The notes under the pieces are model-generated. The model was not told the DNA's origin and did no database searches. It saw only the letters and a list, made by a program, of their open reading frames with translations. Made by a program: the position numbers and the translations under genes. Below, piece after piece: positions 1 to 8,431 of a stretch of 64,000 nt of DNA (within the stretch, counting starts at the first letter, position 1; the number at the start of each line of letters is the position of its first letter). Source of the DNA: JAWLBY01 sp041687455 (lineage in GTDB: Bacteria; Pseudomonadota; Gammaproteobacteria; Xanthomonadales; Xanthomonadaceae). The stretch is from NCBI GenBank assembly GCA_041687455.1, contig JAWLBY010000020.1:1-64000 (forward strand). Reading direction: 5' to 3'.

Positions 1-53
1 TCAGGCGGCAGGAGCAGCGCTTGGCTGTGGTCGACCACGATGAATTTGCTCAT
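1..53 (-). CDS. Partial gene start, possible IS1182-type transposase
   Basis: An ATG at 53 opens a frame that runs off the left edge after 17 codons (MSKFIVVDHSQALLLPP). It begins 42 bp after the aminotransferase stop and has only a weak purine-rich stretch upstream. The pattern of an early FIxxD followed by LLPP resembles the N-terminus of IS1182-type transposases as I remember that family. With so few residues this is a suggestion only. The alternative is a fifth gene of the TonB receptor operon. An insertion sequence here would mean the operon or its neighbour has been interrupted. Confidence 0.4.
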   Translation of the reverse strand, partial: MSKFIVVDHSQALLLPP

Positions 54-95
54 GGCGACTTTCTACCATGGGCGCGGGCTAAGTCCGACAGGCTG

Positions 96-1316
96 CTAGT
101 CGGCCGCCACCGGCTCGCTGCCGCGCTCGATCGCTTCGCAGCAGTCGCACAGATAGCGGTTGTCGGCCGGACTGCGCAGCGTGAAGCGCAGGTAGCCGCG
201 CTCGCGCAGGCCGGAGATTTCCAGTGGCGAGGCGACAATGCCGCGCCGCTGCAGTGCGCGTGAGAACTGTGCGCCGCTCATCTGCCGGTGCCGCAGCATG
301 AAGATGTTCGACTTCGAAGGCACCAGCGAAAACTGGCTCAAGGCACGGAGCCGATCGAACACCTGGCGCCGGTTCGCTTCGGTCTGTGCGCGCGACTGAT
401 CGAGGAAATCCTCGTCCTCGACCGCCATCAGCGCCAGGTCGGCGGAGAACTGCGGCACCGGGAAATGATGCCGGTGGACCTGCAGGCCCTCGCGGATGTC
501 CGGCGACGACGCCATCAGATAACCGATCCGCAGGCTTGCGAGACCGTACTTCTTCGAGAACGTCCGCAGCACCATCAGGTTCTCGTAGCGGGCCAGGAAC
601 TGCGCCGCCGAGTGCACCACGCCGGGCGCATCGGTGTATTCGCCATAGGCCTCGTCGACCACAACGAACGCGTTGTAGCCGCTCGCGTAGTCGATCAGGT
701 CCTCGAGCACCGCCTCGTGCACGTACTGCCCGGTCGGGTTGTTCGGATTGGCGATCCAGACCAGTTTCGGCCGGAACGTGGCAATCAGGTGCTTGAAGCG
801 CTGCGTGGTCTGCGCGGTCCAGCGGAAGCCGTCCTCCTCGCGCAGCGTGACGAAGTACGGGATCGCGCCCATTCGTTCGGAATATTCCTCGAACAGGTAG
901 AAGCTCGGCACCGGCATCAGGTAGGCATCGCCGTGGTCGAGGAACACCCGGGTGACCAGGTCGAGGATCGAATCGAGCCCGGCACCGATCAGGAACCAGT
1001 CCGGCGGAATCGAGAAGCGCGCCGCCAGCCGGTTCCGCAGCGCAACGTGATTGCGGTCGGGATAGGCGTTCAACCAGTCGGTCAGGCGCGCGCGGATGCG
1101 TCCGTTGCCGCGCAGCTCTGCAAGGTATTCGAGGATTTTCGGCGAGTAGCCTTCGGCATTCTCGCCGAGGTCGAAACGGTAGACCCGTTCGAGCCGATGC
1201 TCGCGCAGGATGCGCGCCAGTTCGGCATCGACGTCGAGCGACTTGTCGACGTAGCCGCGGACCTTTTCGAACATCGCCTGGCGGGTGGACGCGTTGAAGA
1301 ACTTGTGGGTCTTCAT
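96..1316 (-). CDS. HisC-like PLP-dependent aminotransferase
   Basis: A 406-aa fold-type I class I/II aminotransferase. The substrate-domain motif NPNNPTG, the DEAYGEY segment and the PLP lysine in TFSKKYGLASLRIGY are visible, and the order matches histidinol-phosphate aminotransferases. An N-terminal stretch of about 45 residues (starting MKTHKFFN) precedes the part resembling HisC. The ATG start overlaps the DUF1611 stop (ATGA), so the two are probably translationally coupled. It is the fourth gene of a TonB receptor operon with no histidine genes nearby, so true histidine biosynthesis is unlikely. A role in making or degrading the amino group of the imported compound is inferred. The substrate is unknown. 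Confidence 0.85.
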   Translation of the reverse strand: MKTHKFFNASTRQAMFEKVRGYVDKSLDVDAELARILREHRLERVYRFDLGENAEGYSPKILEYLAELRGNGRIRARLTDWLNAYPDRNHVALRNRLAARFSIPPDWFLIGAGLDSILDLVTRVFLDHGDAYLMPVPSFYLFEEYSERMGAIPYFVTLREEDGFRWTAQTTQRFKHLIATFRPKLVWIANPNNPTGQYVHEAVLEDLIDYASGYNAFVVVDEAYGEYTDAPGVVHSAAQFLARYENLMVLRTFSKKYGLASLRIGYLMASSPDIREGLQVHRHHFPVPQFSADLALMAVEDEDFLDQSRAQTEANRRQVFDRLRALSQFSLVPSKSNIFMLRHRQMSGAQFSRALQRRGIVASPLEISGLRERGYLRFTLRSPADNRYLCDCCEAIERGSEPVAAD

Positions 1317-2398
1317 GCCAGCGCCGCCCCGGCCGCTGGCATCGCGACCGGATACTCGCGTTCGAGATGGGCCAGCACCGCATCGAGCAGCCGCGCCGGA
1401 CCGCCCGGCTGGCGGGCGTCGGCGACCGCCAGATCGGTGCTGGCCGCGAGCTGCTGCACGCAGTCCTGACCGATCGTCGCCAGCGCGACGACCCGCAGCG
1501 GATTGCCGCCCGGCAGCGACAACCGTTCGATCGTCGCGATCTCGTCGGCCAGCTCGCACATCCGGAAGATCCGTCGCGCCGGCATTGCCGCGTGCATGCG
1601 ACGACGCGGATCATGCACCAGCACGATCGCGTGCGGGTTGCTCGCGTGCAGCAACGCGATCGAGGCCGAGTAGGCGTAGTGCATCAGCGCCGCCTGCCCT
1701 TCGAGGAAGATCAGGTCGAAGCCCTTGCGGTCGATTTCGAGCAGCATCTGCTCGACCGCGCCGGCGGCGTGGTTGGTGGAGATCGCGTCGAACACGATGC
1801 CGCCGTCGCAGCCGATCATCAGCCCGGTCTGGCCGGTCGCAGCGAACGCGGCGCGCAGGCCGCGCCGGCGCGCCTCCTGCGCCAGCTCCCAGGCCGCGGT
1901 GCGCTTGCCGAGGCCACAGTCGGTGCCGGCCACGTAGACGACCCGCGCACGGATGTCCTCGATGCTGCCGTCGGCGTCGCGCGAATGGCGGCCGACGTTG
2001 CGCAGGTCGATCAGCCGGCTGCCGGTTTCGCCGGCCAGCGCGACCAGATCGGGATCGTCATGCAGGAACTGGAATGCCGAATTGACGACGTCCATGCCGC
2101 GGCGGATGCAGGTCCGGATCGCCTCGATGTTGGCCTCGTTCGGGCCGCCCATCAGGATCAGCACGCGCGGCTGGTGCCGCAGTGCCTCGTCGAGCGTTGC
2201 GACGATCGGCACGCTGATGTCGACGCCGGGACAGATCCGCGCGGTGTCCTGCCCGGCCTTGTCGCGGTCGACCAGCGCGACCACATCGAACACGCGGCTG
2301 TGCATCAGCACGCCGTGGATGGTCTTGCCGAGGATTTCGCCGACGTAGCCGTGGGCGAGGAAGATCGCCGGTGTCCGGTGATAGATGTCGCTCAGCAT
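1313..2398 (-). CDS. DUF1611 family protein (DgcN-like)
   Basis: A 361-aa protein of the DUF1611 family. A Rossmann-like N-terminal part (residues 1-150, with LILMGGPNEANIEAI) is followed by a P-loop NTPase-like C-terminal part with GTDCGLGKRTAA. Characterised relatives include DgcN, a D-glutamate N-acetyltransferase that works with a racemase in D-glutamate use. Here the partner is not a racemase but a DUF917 protein and an aminotransferase, so the substrate may differ. The ATG at 2398 follows the upstream stop by 11 bp, and the stop overlaps the aminotransferase start. Cytoplasmic, with no signal peptide. The family call is firm and the reaction is inferred. Confidence 0.8.
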   Translation of the reverse strand: MLSDIYHRTPAIFLAHGYVGEILGKTIHGVLMHSRVFDVVALVDRDKAGQDTARICPGVDISVPIVATLDEALRHQPRVLILMGGPNEANIEAIRTCIRRGMDVVNSAFQFLHDDPDLVALAGETGSRLIDLRNVGRHSRDADGSIEDIRARVVYVAGTDCGLGKRTAAWELAQEARRRGLRAAFAATGQTGLMIGCDGGIVFDAISTNHAAGAVEQMLLEIDRKGFDLIFLEGQAALMHYAYSASIALLHASNPHAIVLVHDPRRRMHAAMPARRIFRMCELADEIATIERLSLPGGNPLRVVALATIGQDCVQQLAASTDLAVADARQPGGPARLLDAVLAHLEREYPVAMPAAGAALA

Positions 2399-2409
2399 CG
2401 GTCGGTCGC

Positions 2410-3489
2410 TCAGGCGGGGGGAAGCGGGGGCGGCGGCGGGAACGGATCGGGCAGCCGGCCACTGCTCCAGACCTCCGGCGCCGGCACGTGCAGCACGCTG
2501 AGCCATTCGCCGGGCTCGATCGCGTTCTCGAAACCGTGCCCATAGGTGACCTTGCCGATGCCGCTGTCGCGTTGGACGACGCAGATCAGGTCGGGGCAGC
2601 GCGCATCGAGCCGGTCGCCGCGCCAGGCCCACATGAATTCGTTCTGGATGCCGATCCGGTAGCGCTCGCCGGCGAATCGATCGCTGCCATCGAGTTCGAG
2701 CATGCCGCGGAAGAAACCGCCGGCGGTGTCGATCGGCTGCTCGCGAACGCGGCCTTCGAACGCGATCCGGCCGCCGAGCTGTTCGGCGAGCTGCGCCGCC
2801 GGCTGCCGACCGGCGCCGATCAGTTCGCCGAGTGCGATGCAGCGCGACAGCGTCTGCGGAATCAGGATCGCGGACGCCTGCCGGCCGCTCAATGCGAAGC
2901 CGGCGACGCAGATCACGCCGCCGCTGGCGATCGCCAATGCCCGGCACAGCGCCTCGTTGCGCGCTTCGCTGCCGGTTTCGGCGATCACCGCGAGATCCCC
3001 CTGGAATGTCGCGATCGCGAACGGCGCCAGCGCGATGCCGTGCGCCGAAACGGTGGTCTGGTGCATTTCCGGAACGGCGCGACCGGCCGCATCGGCGTCG
3101 AGCAGCGGCACGTCGAGCAGTGCCGCCAGCCGCACCGCTTCCATCGTGTTCTGCGGCCCGAGCTCGATCGGAAACACGAAGTCGATCGAGCGGCCGACGT
3201 GTGCAGCCAGCGCGCGCGCCGCACGCAGCGAAGCCGGCCTGTCGGCGATCATCGGCAGCGCTTCGAGCTGCTCGTGGCTCAGCCCGCCGCCGAGCACGAC
3301 GGTCGAGACGCCGAACGCATCGGTCGGCAGCGCGGCCGGATCGAGCAGCCGCGGCCGCAACGCGCGGCGATCGAGATCGTCGACCAGCGCACGCGCGACC
3401 GAATACGATCCGCCGCCGCCGGTGCCGAGCACCGACGCGCCGCGGATCAGCCGCTCGAGCCGCGGCCGGTCGAGGAACGGCACCGTCAT
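2410..3489 (-). CDS. DUF917 family protein (S-methyl-thiohydantoin desulfurase-like)
   Basis: A 359-aa protein beginning MTVPFLDRPRLERLIRG, with the glycine-rich GTGGGGSYSVA near residue 22 that is typical of DUF917. The family is now named for S-methyl-thiohydantoin desulfurase and is often linked to hydantoinase-type genes. The C-terminus ends in a proline run (PPPPPLPPA). The ATG overlaps the stop of the TonB receptor gene (ATGA), which supports both the start and operon membership. It probably acts in the cytoplasm on a cyclic amide or amino-acid derivative brought in by the receptor. The actual substrate cannot be told from sequence. Confidence 0.75.
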   Translation of the reverse strand: MTVPFLDRPRLERLIRGASVLGTGGGGSYSVARALVDDLDRRALRPRLLDPAALPTDAFGVSTVVLGGGLSHEQLEALPMIADRPASLRAARALAAHVGRSIDFVFPIELGPQNTMEAVRLAALLDVPLLDADAAGRAVPEMHQTTVSAHGIALAPFAIATFQGDLAVIAETGSEARNEALCRALAIASGGVICVAGFALSGRQASAILIPQTLSRCIALGELIGAGRQPAAQLAEQLGGRIAFEGRVREQPIDTAGGFFRGMLELDGSDRFAGERYRIGIQNEFMWAWRGDRLDARCPDLICVVQRDSGIGKVTYGHGFENAIEPGEWLSVLHVPAPEVWSSGRLPDPFPPPPPLPPA

Positions 3490-5582
3490 GGACGCCAGGT
3501 CAGCTTCAGGTTCCAGCTCCGACCTTCCCATGGGAAGTCGTCGCGCAGGCTGGCCGAAATGTCGGGGAATCGCTGATCGCTGTCGAACAGGTTGTGCACC
3601 GCGAGGCTCAGGTCGAAATGCTCGCCGAACGCCCACCACAACGCGGCGTCGACCGTCGTGTAGCCGTCGAGCGGGTCACGGCCGTCGAACGCGGCGCGGG
3701 CGCGATCGCCGACCGCATGCAGCACGGTCTGCAGATTGAGCCGCTCCGACCACGCGTAGTTGATCCCGGCATGGGCGCGCCAGCCGGCCATGCCGAGTAC
3801 GGGCTCGTCGCTGCGCTCGTTCCTACCGGTTTCGTGCGAATAGTTGACGAAGCCGGTCAGCCGCTCGTCCCACTGCCACTGCAGTTCCGATTCGATGCCG
3901 CGCACGGTCGTGACATCGTCCTGGTTGCGGTACTCGAGGTAGCCGGCCGGATTCGGCAGCAGTTGCAGCAGGTCGGTGATCCGGCTGTGGAACAGATTCG
4001 CCTGCAGCCAGGCGCGTTCGCTGAAGCGGTAGATGGCGACCACTTCGCTGGTGCTGATCCGTTCCGGCCGGTTGTCGAGCCGCCCACGGGCGAAGCCGTC
4101 GTAGGCGAACAGATACGACTCGGCGAAGGTTGGCGCGCGGAAACCTTCGCCGTACAGCAGCTTCAGGCTCAGCGCGTCGCGCGGACGCCAGACCGCCGCC
4201 AGCCGCGGCGTCACCGATGTGCCGGCGTCGCTGTAACGGTCGGCACGCAGGCCGGTGGTCAGCGCCAGCGCGGCGGTCGCCTGCCATTGGCCCTGCAGGT
4301 AGGCGGTGGTCAGATCGCGATCGGGTTCGCCGACGATGATCGGTCCGGCGTCGACCATCCGCTCCGGCCCGAAGCCGGGCACGTTGGTCTGGTTGACGAT
4401 GTCGTACAGCGACTGCCGCTCGTGTGACAGACCGGCAATCACGGTGTGCCGGGCACCCGCCCTCCAGGTCGATTTCAGCTCGCCGCCGACGGTCTGTTGG
4501 GTGGCGCCCTGGCGATCGAACTGGCCTTCGGTGTAGGTGATGTAGCCGCCGCTGTCGTCCGGCACGCGGTAGCCGGCCGGCAGGCTGTTCCACAGGTTGT
4601 CGGCGACATAGTGGCGCCAGTAGGCGCGCGATTCGAGCCGGCCGTGGTCGCCAAGCTGCCAGCGGTATGCGGCGTCGGCCTGCACCTGGTACGGATGCGC
4701 TTCGGACTCCGGCGTGACGGTGAACAATGTGCCGACGTACGGCCCCTTGCGGGCATCGACCAGCAGCGCGTTGAAGGCGAAGTCGCCGACACCGAAGCGA
4801 AGCTGCCCGGTCCACTTGCGCAGGTGGTTGTCGGTGACGCCGAGCGGCCCGCCGGCCAGCGACACGTCGCGGTTGATGTCGTTGAACCACGGGGCATCGG
4901 GCCGCATCTGCAGGGCATCGACGGCAACCGGCTGGGCGTCACCGTCGCCGTCGACGACATGCACGAAGGTCGACCAGTGGAACTCGCCGCGGCGACCGCC
5001 GGCACTCAGGCTGCCGCCGAGTCGATCGTTCCGGCCGATGCTGCCGGCCAGCACCATCGGTGCATCCGGCGCCTGCCGGCTGATCAGGCTGATCACGCCG
5101 ACGAACGCGTTGGTGCCGTATAGCGCCGACCCGGGACCGCGGATGATCTCGATCCGCTCGATGTTGTCGAGCGGGAAATCGCCGAACACGATCGTACCGC
5201 TGCCTTCCAGATACTCGTTGACCGGCAGCCCGTCGAGCAGGATCAGCACCTTCTCGCTGTTGTCGGTGATCACGCCGCGCAGCCCGAATTCGGGGTAGCC
5301 GAACACGCGCACGCCCGGCTCGAAGCCGGGCACCAGCCGCAGCGCGTCACGCAGGTCACGCGCGCCACTGCGACGGATGTCTTCCTCGGTGATCAGCGTG
5401 ACGACCGCGGGCGCGTCGAGCAGGCTCGATTCGGTCCGGCTGGCGACGCTGATCTGCATCGCCATCAGCTCGTCCAGGCTCATGTTGAGCATCCGCGCGA
5501 CCTGCTCGTCGCCCTGCCCGGCGGCCGTGCCGGCCAGCGACAGGCCGAGCAGCGCCGTCGCGTATGCGCTCGACACTCGCAT
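3486..5582 (-). CDS. TonB-dependent outer-membrane receptor
   Basis: A 698-aa receptor. A signal peptide (MRVSSAYATALLGLSLAGTAAG) is followed by a TonB-box-like stretch (ISVASRTESS), a plug domain (about residues 50-165, with LDGLPVN and RIEIIRGPGSALYGTNAF) and a long beta-barrel ending in an aromatic-rich strand (WNLKLTWRP). The ATG at 5582 has a strong GAGGAGGG ribosome site 6 nt upstream, and an alternative upstream start lacks one. It is the first gene of a four-gene overlapping operon, so it probably imports that operon's substrate with energy from TonB-ExbBD. The MSLDELMAMQ stretch after the signal peptide is common in receptors of vitamin or siderophore type, but the ligand is unknown. 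Confidence 0.92.
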   Translation of the reverse strand: MRVSSAYATALLGLSLAGTAAGQGDEQVARMLNMSLDELMAMQISVASRTESSLLDAPAVVTLITEEDIRRSGARDLRDALRLVPGFEPGVRVFGYPEFGLRGVITDNSEKVLILLDGLPVNEYLEGSGTIVFGDFPLDNIERIEIIRGPGSALYGTNAFVGVISLISRQAPDAPMVLAGSIGRNDRLGGSLSAGGRRGEFHWSTFVHVVDGDGDAQPVAVDALQMRPDAPWFNDINRDVSLAGGPLGVTDNHLRKWTGQLRFGVGDFAFNALLVDARKGPYVGTLFTVTPESEAHPYQVQADAAYRWQLGDHGRLESRAYWRHYVADNLWNSLPAGYRVPDDSGGYITYTEGQFDRQGATQQTVGGELKSTWRAGARHTVIAGLSHERQSLYDIVNQTNVPGFGPERMVDAGPIIVGEPDRDLTTAYLQGQWQATAALALTTGLRADRYSDAGTSVTPRLAAVWRPRDALSLKLLYGEGFRAPTFAESYLFAYDGFARGRLDNRPERISTSEVVAIYRFSERAWLQANLFHSRITDLLQLLPNPAGYLEYRNQDDVTTVRGIESELQWQWDERLTGFVNYSHETGRNERSDEPVLGMAGWRAHAGINYAWSERLNLQTVLHAVGDRARAAFDGRDPLDGYTTVDAALWWAFGEHFDLSLAVHNLFDSDQRFPDISASLRDDFPWEGRSWNLKLTWRP

Positions 5583-5718
5583 CGCACCCTCCTCGACGTT
5601 CGACGGACCCCCCCGCGAAGGCACTCACGTTAGGCCGACGGGTGGTCGCCCGGCAAGGGTTTCGTGATCGACCGTCGCAACGACCGCCGCGGCGCGCGCG
5701 GTGGATGCGCCGGTTCGG

Positions 5719-6132
5719 TCAGAGGCGATCCGGATCGGCGGTGGACAGGTGCTGCAACGACGCCGCCTGCGCTTCCCAGTCGCCGCGGCCGTCGAACGGT
5801 TCGATCTCGACTGCCTCGACCGTGCCGGGCTGCAGGCAGCGCACGTTGACGTCGACGCCGTCCGGATTCGAGCGCGGCACGTAGAAACTCTTGATGCCGC
5901 AGAAGCGGCAGAACAGATGGCGCGCGACACCGGTGCCGAAGCGGTAGTCGGTCAGCGCGTCGTCACCGCGCAGCAGCCGGAACCGCTCGCTCGGCACGAT
6001 CAGGTGCAGGAAGCCGGTCATCGCGCAGATCGAGCAGTTGCAGTCGATCGCGGCGATCCGCGCCGGCGCATCGACTTCGAACGCAACCCGGCCGCAATGG
6101 CAGCCGCCGCGATGGGTGACCATGGAATTCAT
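5719..6132 (-). CDS. GFA family zinc-binding protein
   Basis: A 137-aa protein with the full cysteine set of the GFA (glutathione-dependent formaldehyde-activating/CENP-V) fold: GGCHCGRVAFEV near the N-terminus, CNCSICAMTG about 20 residues later and FCRFCGIKSF after the middle. These cysteines bind zinc. The family has one glutathione-linked formaldehyde enzyme but most members have no known reaction. A second ATG three codons on (MVTHRGG) is an equally possible start. It stands alone, divergent from the diguanylate cyclase, and is separated from the TonB operon by 136 bp. Confidence 0.85.
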   Translation of the reverse strand: MNSMVTHRGGCHCGRVAFEVDAPARIAAIDCNCSICAMTGFLHLIVPSERFRLLRGDDALTDYRFGTGVARHLFCRFCGIKSFYVPRSNPDGVDVNVRCLQPGTVEAVEIEPFDGRGDWEAQAASLQHLSTADPDRL

Positions 6133-6230
6133 TCGTTTCGGCGCTTTCGGAAGAAAACCGTGACCGGCATCGCGGTTCGCGAGACGGTAGCTTGTAACAG
6201 TTGCAAGACAGCGGATCGATCGTGACGTTC

Positions 6231-7847
6231 ATGCGCCCCACCACCGGCCATCCGGCGGAGCTGCGGCTTCGTCTGGTGCAGGATATCGCAGCACGGCTCG
6301 GCGCCGAAATGTCGCTGCGGCAGATCCTGACCCAGGTCGCCGCGATCCTGCGCGACCGTCTCGGCTGCGATTACGTCGGCTGCGCCAGCGTCGATCTGCA
6401 GGCCGGCACGCTGCGCCACGAGGCGCACGCCGCGGAAGTGGCGATCGCGCTCGCCGACGGACTGATCCAGCCGATCGGCGACGGCGTGCTCGGCGAGGTC
6501 GCGTTGCGTGGGCTGCCATTGCGGATCGACGACGTGACGCAGCACGGCAACTACGTCTGCCTGGTCGGCAGCACGCGCTCGGAAATCTGCGTGCCGGTGC
6601 TGTACCAGGGCGAGACGATCGCCGTGCTCGATGCACAGTCGGACCGCGTCGCGGCGTTCACCGACGACGACCTCGCCAGCCTCGCCGTCGTTGCCGAGCT
6701 GATGGCGGGCCGGATGGCGGCCGCCCGCGAACTCGAAGCCGCCCGCCAGCGTGCCGAAGTGATCGAACTGCTCGCCGACGTCGCGCGGGCGATGCTCGGC
6801 GAGGACGAACTCGGCCCGATGCTGCAGCGGCTGATCGACGAGCTGCACCGCCGCCTCGAACTGACCTTGTCGACGCTGTGCCTGCTCGGCGACGCGCCGG
6901 ACCAGTTGGTCCTGCACGCCTACGCCGGCGAGTCCAGCTACCCGCTGCGCCGCGGCCAGGCCTGGCCGCGCGACCACGGCGTGACCGGTCGCGCGATGCG
7001 CGGCGAGGTCCGCGTGTTCGTGCCCGATGTCGGCCAGGATCTCGACTACATCGAGGGCAATGCGCGCTCGGTCGCCGAGCTGGTGGTGCCGATCCGCTTC
7101 CGCGGCGAAACGCTCGGCCTGATCAACCTCGAAAGCGCCAACCCGGCCGCGTTCATCCCGGCCAACCAGATCGCCGTGCAGGCGCTGGCCGACCAGGCCG
7201 CCGGAGCGATCCGGCTGGCACTGACCAAGCAGCGCCTGCAGGAGGTCAACCAGGCCGCCACCGCAGTGGCCGACCAGTTGGCCAGCACCAACCGCCGGCT
7301 GCAGCAGGCCAATGCCAAGCTGAAGGACATGAGCCTGCGCGATGCATTGACCGGGCTCGGCAACCGGCGCGCGTTCGACCGGATGCTGGCCGAGCACTGG
7401 AACGACGCCCGCCGCCGGGGCCGCCCGCTGGCACTGCTGCTGATCGACATCGACCACTACAAGGCCTACAACGACCATTACGGCCATGCCGACGGCGATC
7501 TGTGCCTGCAGCGGGTCGGCCGGCTGCTGCGGCAACTGGTCGGCCGCAGTCGTGCATGCGCGGCCCGCTACGGCGGCGAGGAATTCGCACTGCTGCTGCC
7601 GAACGCCGGCATCGCACGCGCGCGGCAGTTCGCCGCCCGCGTGCACGACGCGCTGGCCCGCCTGCAGTTGCCGCATGCCGGCTCGACCACATCGGCCCAC
7701 CTGACCCTGAGCCTGGGCATCGCCAGCGAACGGCCGTCCGCGCCGCGTGAACCGGGCGACCTGCTGCGCGACGCCGATGCGGCGCTGTACGCCGCCAAGC
7801 GTGCCGGCCGCAATACCACGGTGATTGCACCTTCCGCGACGCGGTGA
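6231..7847 (+). CDS. GAF-GAF-GGDEF diguanylate cyclase
   Basis: A 538-aa cytoplasmic protein with two GAF domains (about residues 8-165 and 180-335), a short coiled linker (QASTNRRLQQANAKLKDMS-like) and a C-terminal GGDEF domain. The domain begins LRDALTGLGNRRAF and carries the active motif YGGEEF, so cyclic-di-GMP synthesis is expected. The inhibitory RxxD site normally five residues before the motif is absent (RACA instead), so product inhibition is probably lost. The ATG at 6231 is preferred; GTG at 6222 and TTG at 6201 are in frame. There are no transmembrane segments, so the GAF domains probably sense a soluble signal. Transcribed alone, against its neighbours. Confidence 0.93.
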   Translation: MRPTTGHPAELRLRLVQDIAARLGAEMSLRQILTQVAAILRDRLGCDYVGCASVDLQAGTLRHEAHAAEVAIALADGLIQPIGDGVLGEVALRGLPLRIDDVTQHGNYVCLVGSTRSEICVPVLYQGETIAVLDAQSDRVAAFTDDDLASLAVVAELMAGRMAAARELEAARQRAEVIELLADVARAMLGEDELGPMLQRLIDELHRRLELTLSTLCLLGDAPDQLVLHAYAGESSYPLRRGQAWPRDHGVTGRAMRGEVRVFVPDVGQDLDYIEGNARSVAELVVPIRFRGETLGLINLESANPAAFIPANQIAVQALADQAAGAIRLALTKQRLQEVNQAATAVADQLASTNRRLQQANAKLKDMSLRDALTGLGNRRAFDRMLAEHWNDARRRGRPLALLLIDIDHYKAYNDHYGHADGDLCLQRVGRLLRQLVGRSRACAARYGGEEFALLLPNAGIARARQFAARVHDALARLQLPHAGSTTSAHLTLSLGIASERPSAPREPGDLLRDADAALYAAKRAGRNTTVIAPSATR

Positions 7848-7911
7848 TGCGCTGGTACTGCCGCCGCAGGCTTGCGCAATCAATCCATCACGGCGACATG
7901 AATGGTCCGGG

Positions 7912-8322
7912 CTATCGCTGGTGCGGCAGCGCCAGCGGTTCGCCGGCCGGCAGCGCCGGCGGGTGGCCGCGGCGGCTGGCGTGCACGACCAGCCAGACCA
8001 GCCCGACCACGACGGCGAGCGGCAGCAGCAGCGGAGCGGCGCCGAGCAGCACGGCACCGACCACCACCGCGAGCAGCAGCGGGATCGCCAGCAGTGCCAG
8101 CAACAGTGCACCGGCGGTCAGCAGCAGCGCCAGCAGCACTGCGACGACCGCGATCGCGACGCCGCCGAGCGCCCCGCCGATCCCGGCCAGCAGGCCACCG
8201 ACCACCGCGCAGCCAACCCCGAGCAGACCGAGGCCGAGCTGCAGGCCGCCGAGCGGGCCGGCCAGCGCCAGCAGCGCGCCGCTGGCGATCAGGGCGAGCA
8301 GCAACAGGAACATCAGGGTCAT
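7912..8322 (-). CDS. Small multi-pass membrane protein, unknown function
   Basis: A 136-aa, strongly hydrophobic frame beginning MTLMFLLLLALIASG, with about four membrane segments made of Leu, Ala, Val and Gly, and a short polar tail (HASRRGHPPALPAGE). The ATG at 8322 is preceded by GGAGAG at good spacing, which is the main evidence that it is a real gene. I do not recognise a family. It lies between a plus-strand diguanylate cyclase and a minus-strand DHH phosphoesterase, with 109 bp to the latter. Confidence 0.6.
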   Translation of the reverse strand: MTLMFLLLLALIASGALLALAGPLGGLQLGLGLLGVGCAVVGGLLAGIGGALGGVAIAVVAVLLALLLTAGALLLALLAIPLLLAVVVGAVLLGAAPLLLPLAVVVGLVWLVVHASRRGHPPALPAGEPLALPHQR

Positions 8323-8431
8323 GATCGTCTCTCCACCGGCAGCCGCGCCGGCCTCGCTGTTTCGATGCAACCACCGCGCCGGATGTGACTGCCGGCGGTC
8401 GGCGCGTTCAGCCGGCGGCAGGTCATCGCCG

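Noticed and set aside
6129..8111. Long minus-strand frame opposite the diguanylate cyclase
   Set aside because: Shadow of the plus-strand GAF-GAF-GGDEF gene, whose motifs are intact. The Gln/Arg/Val-rich translation matches no family I know.
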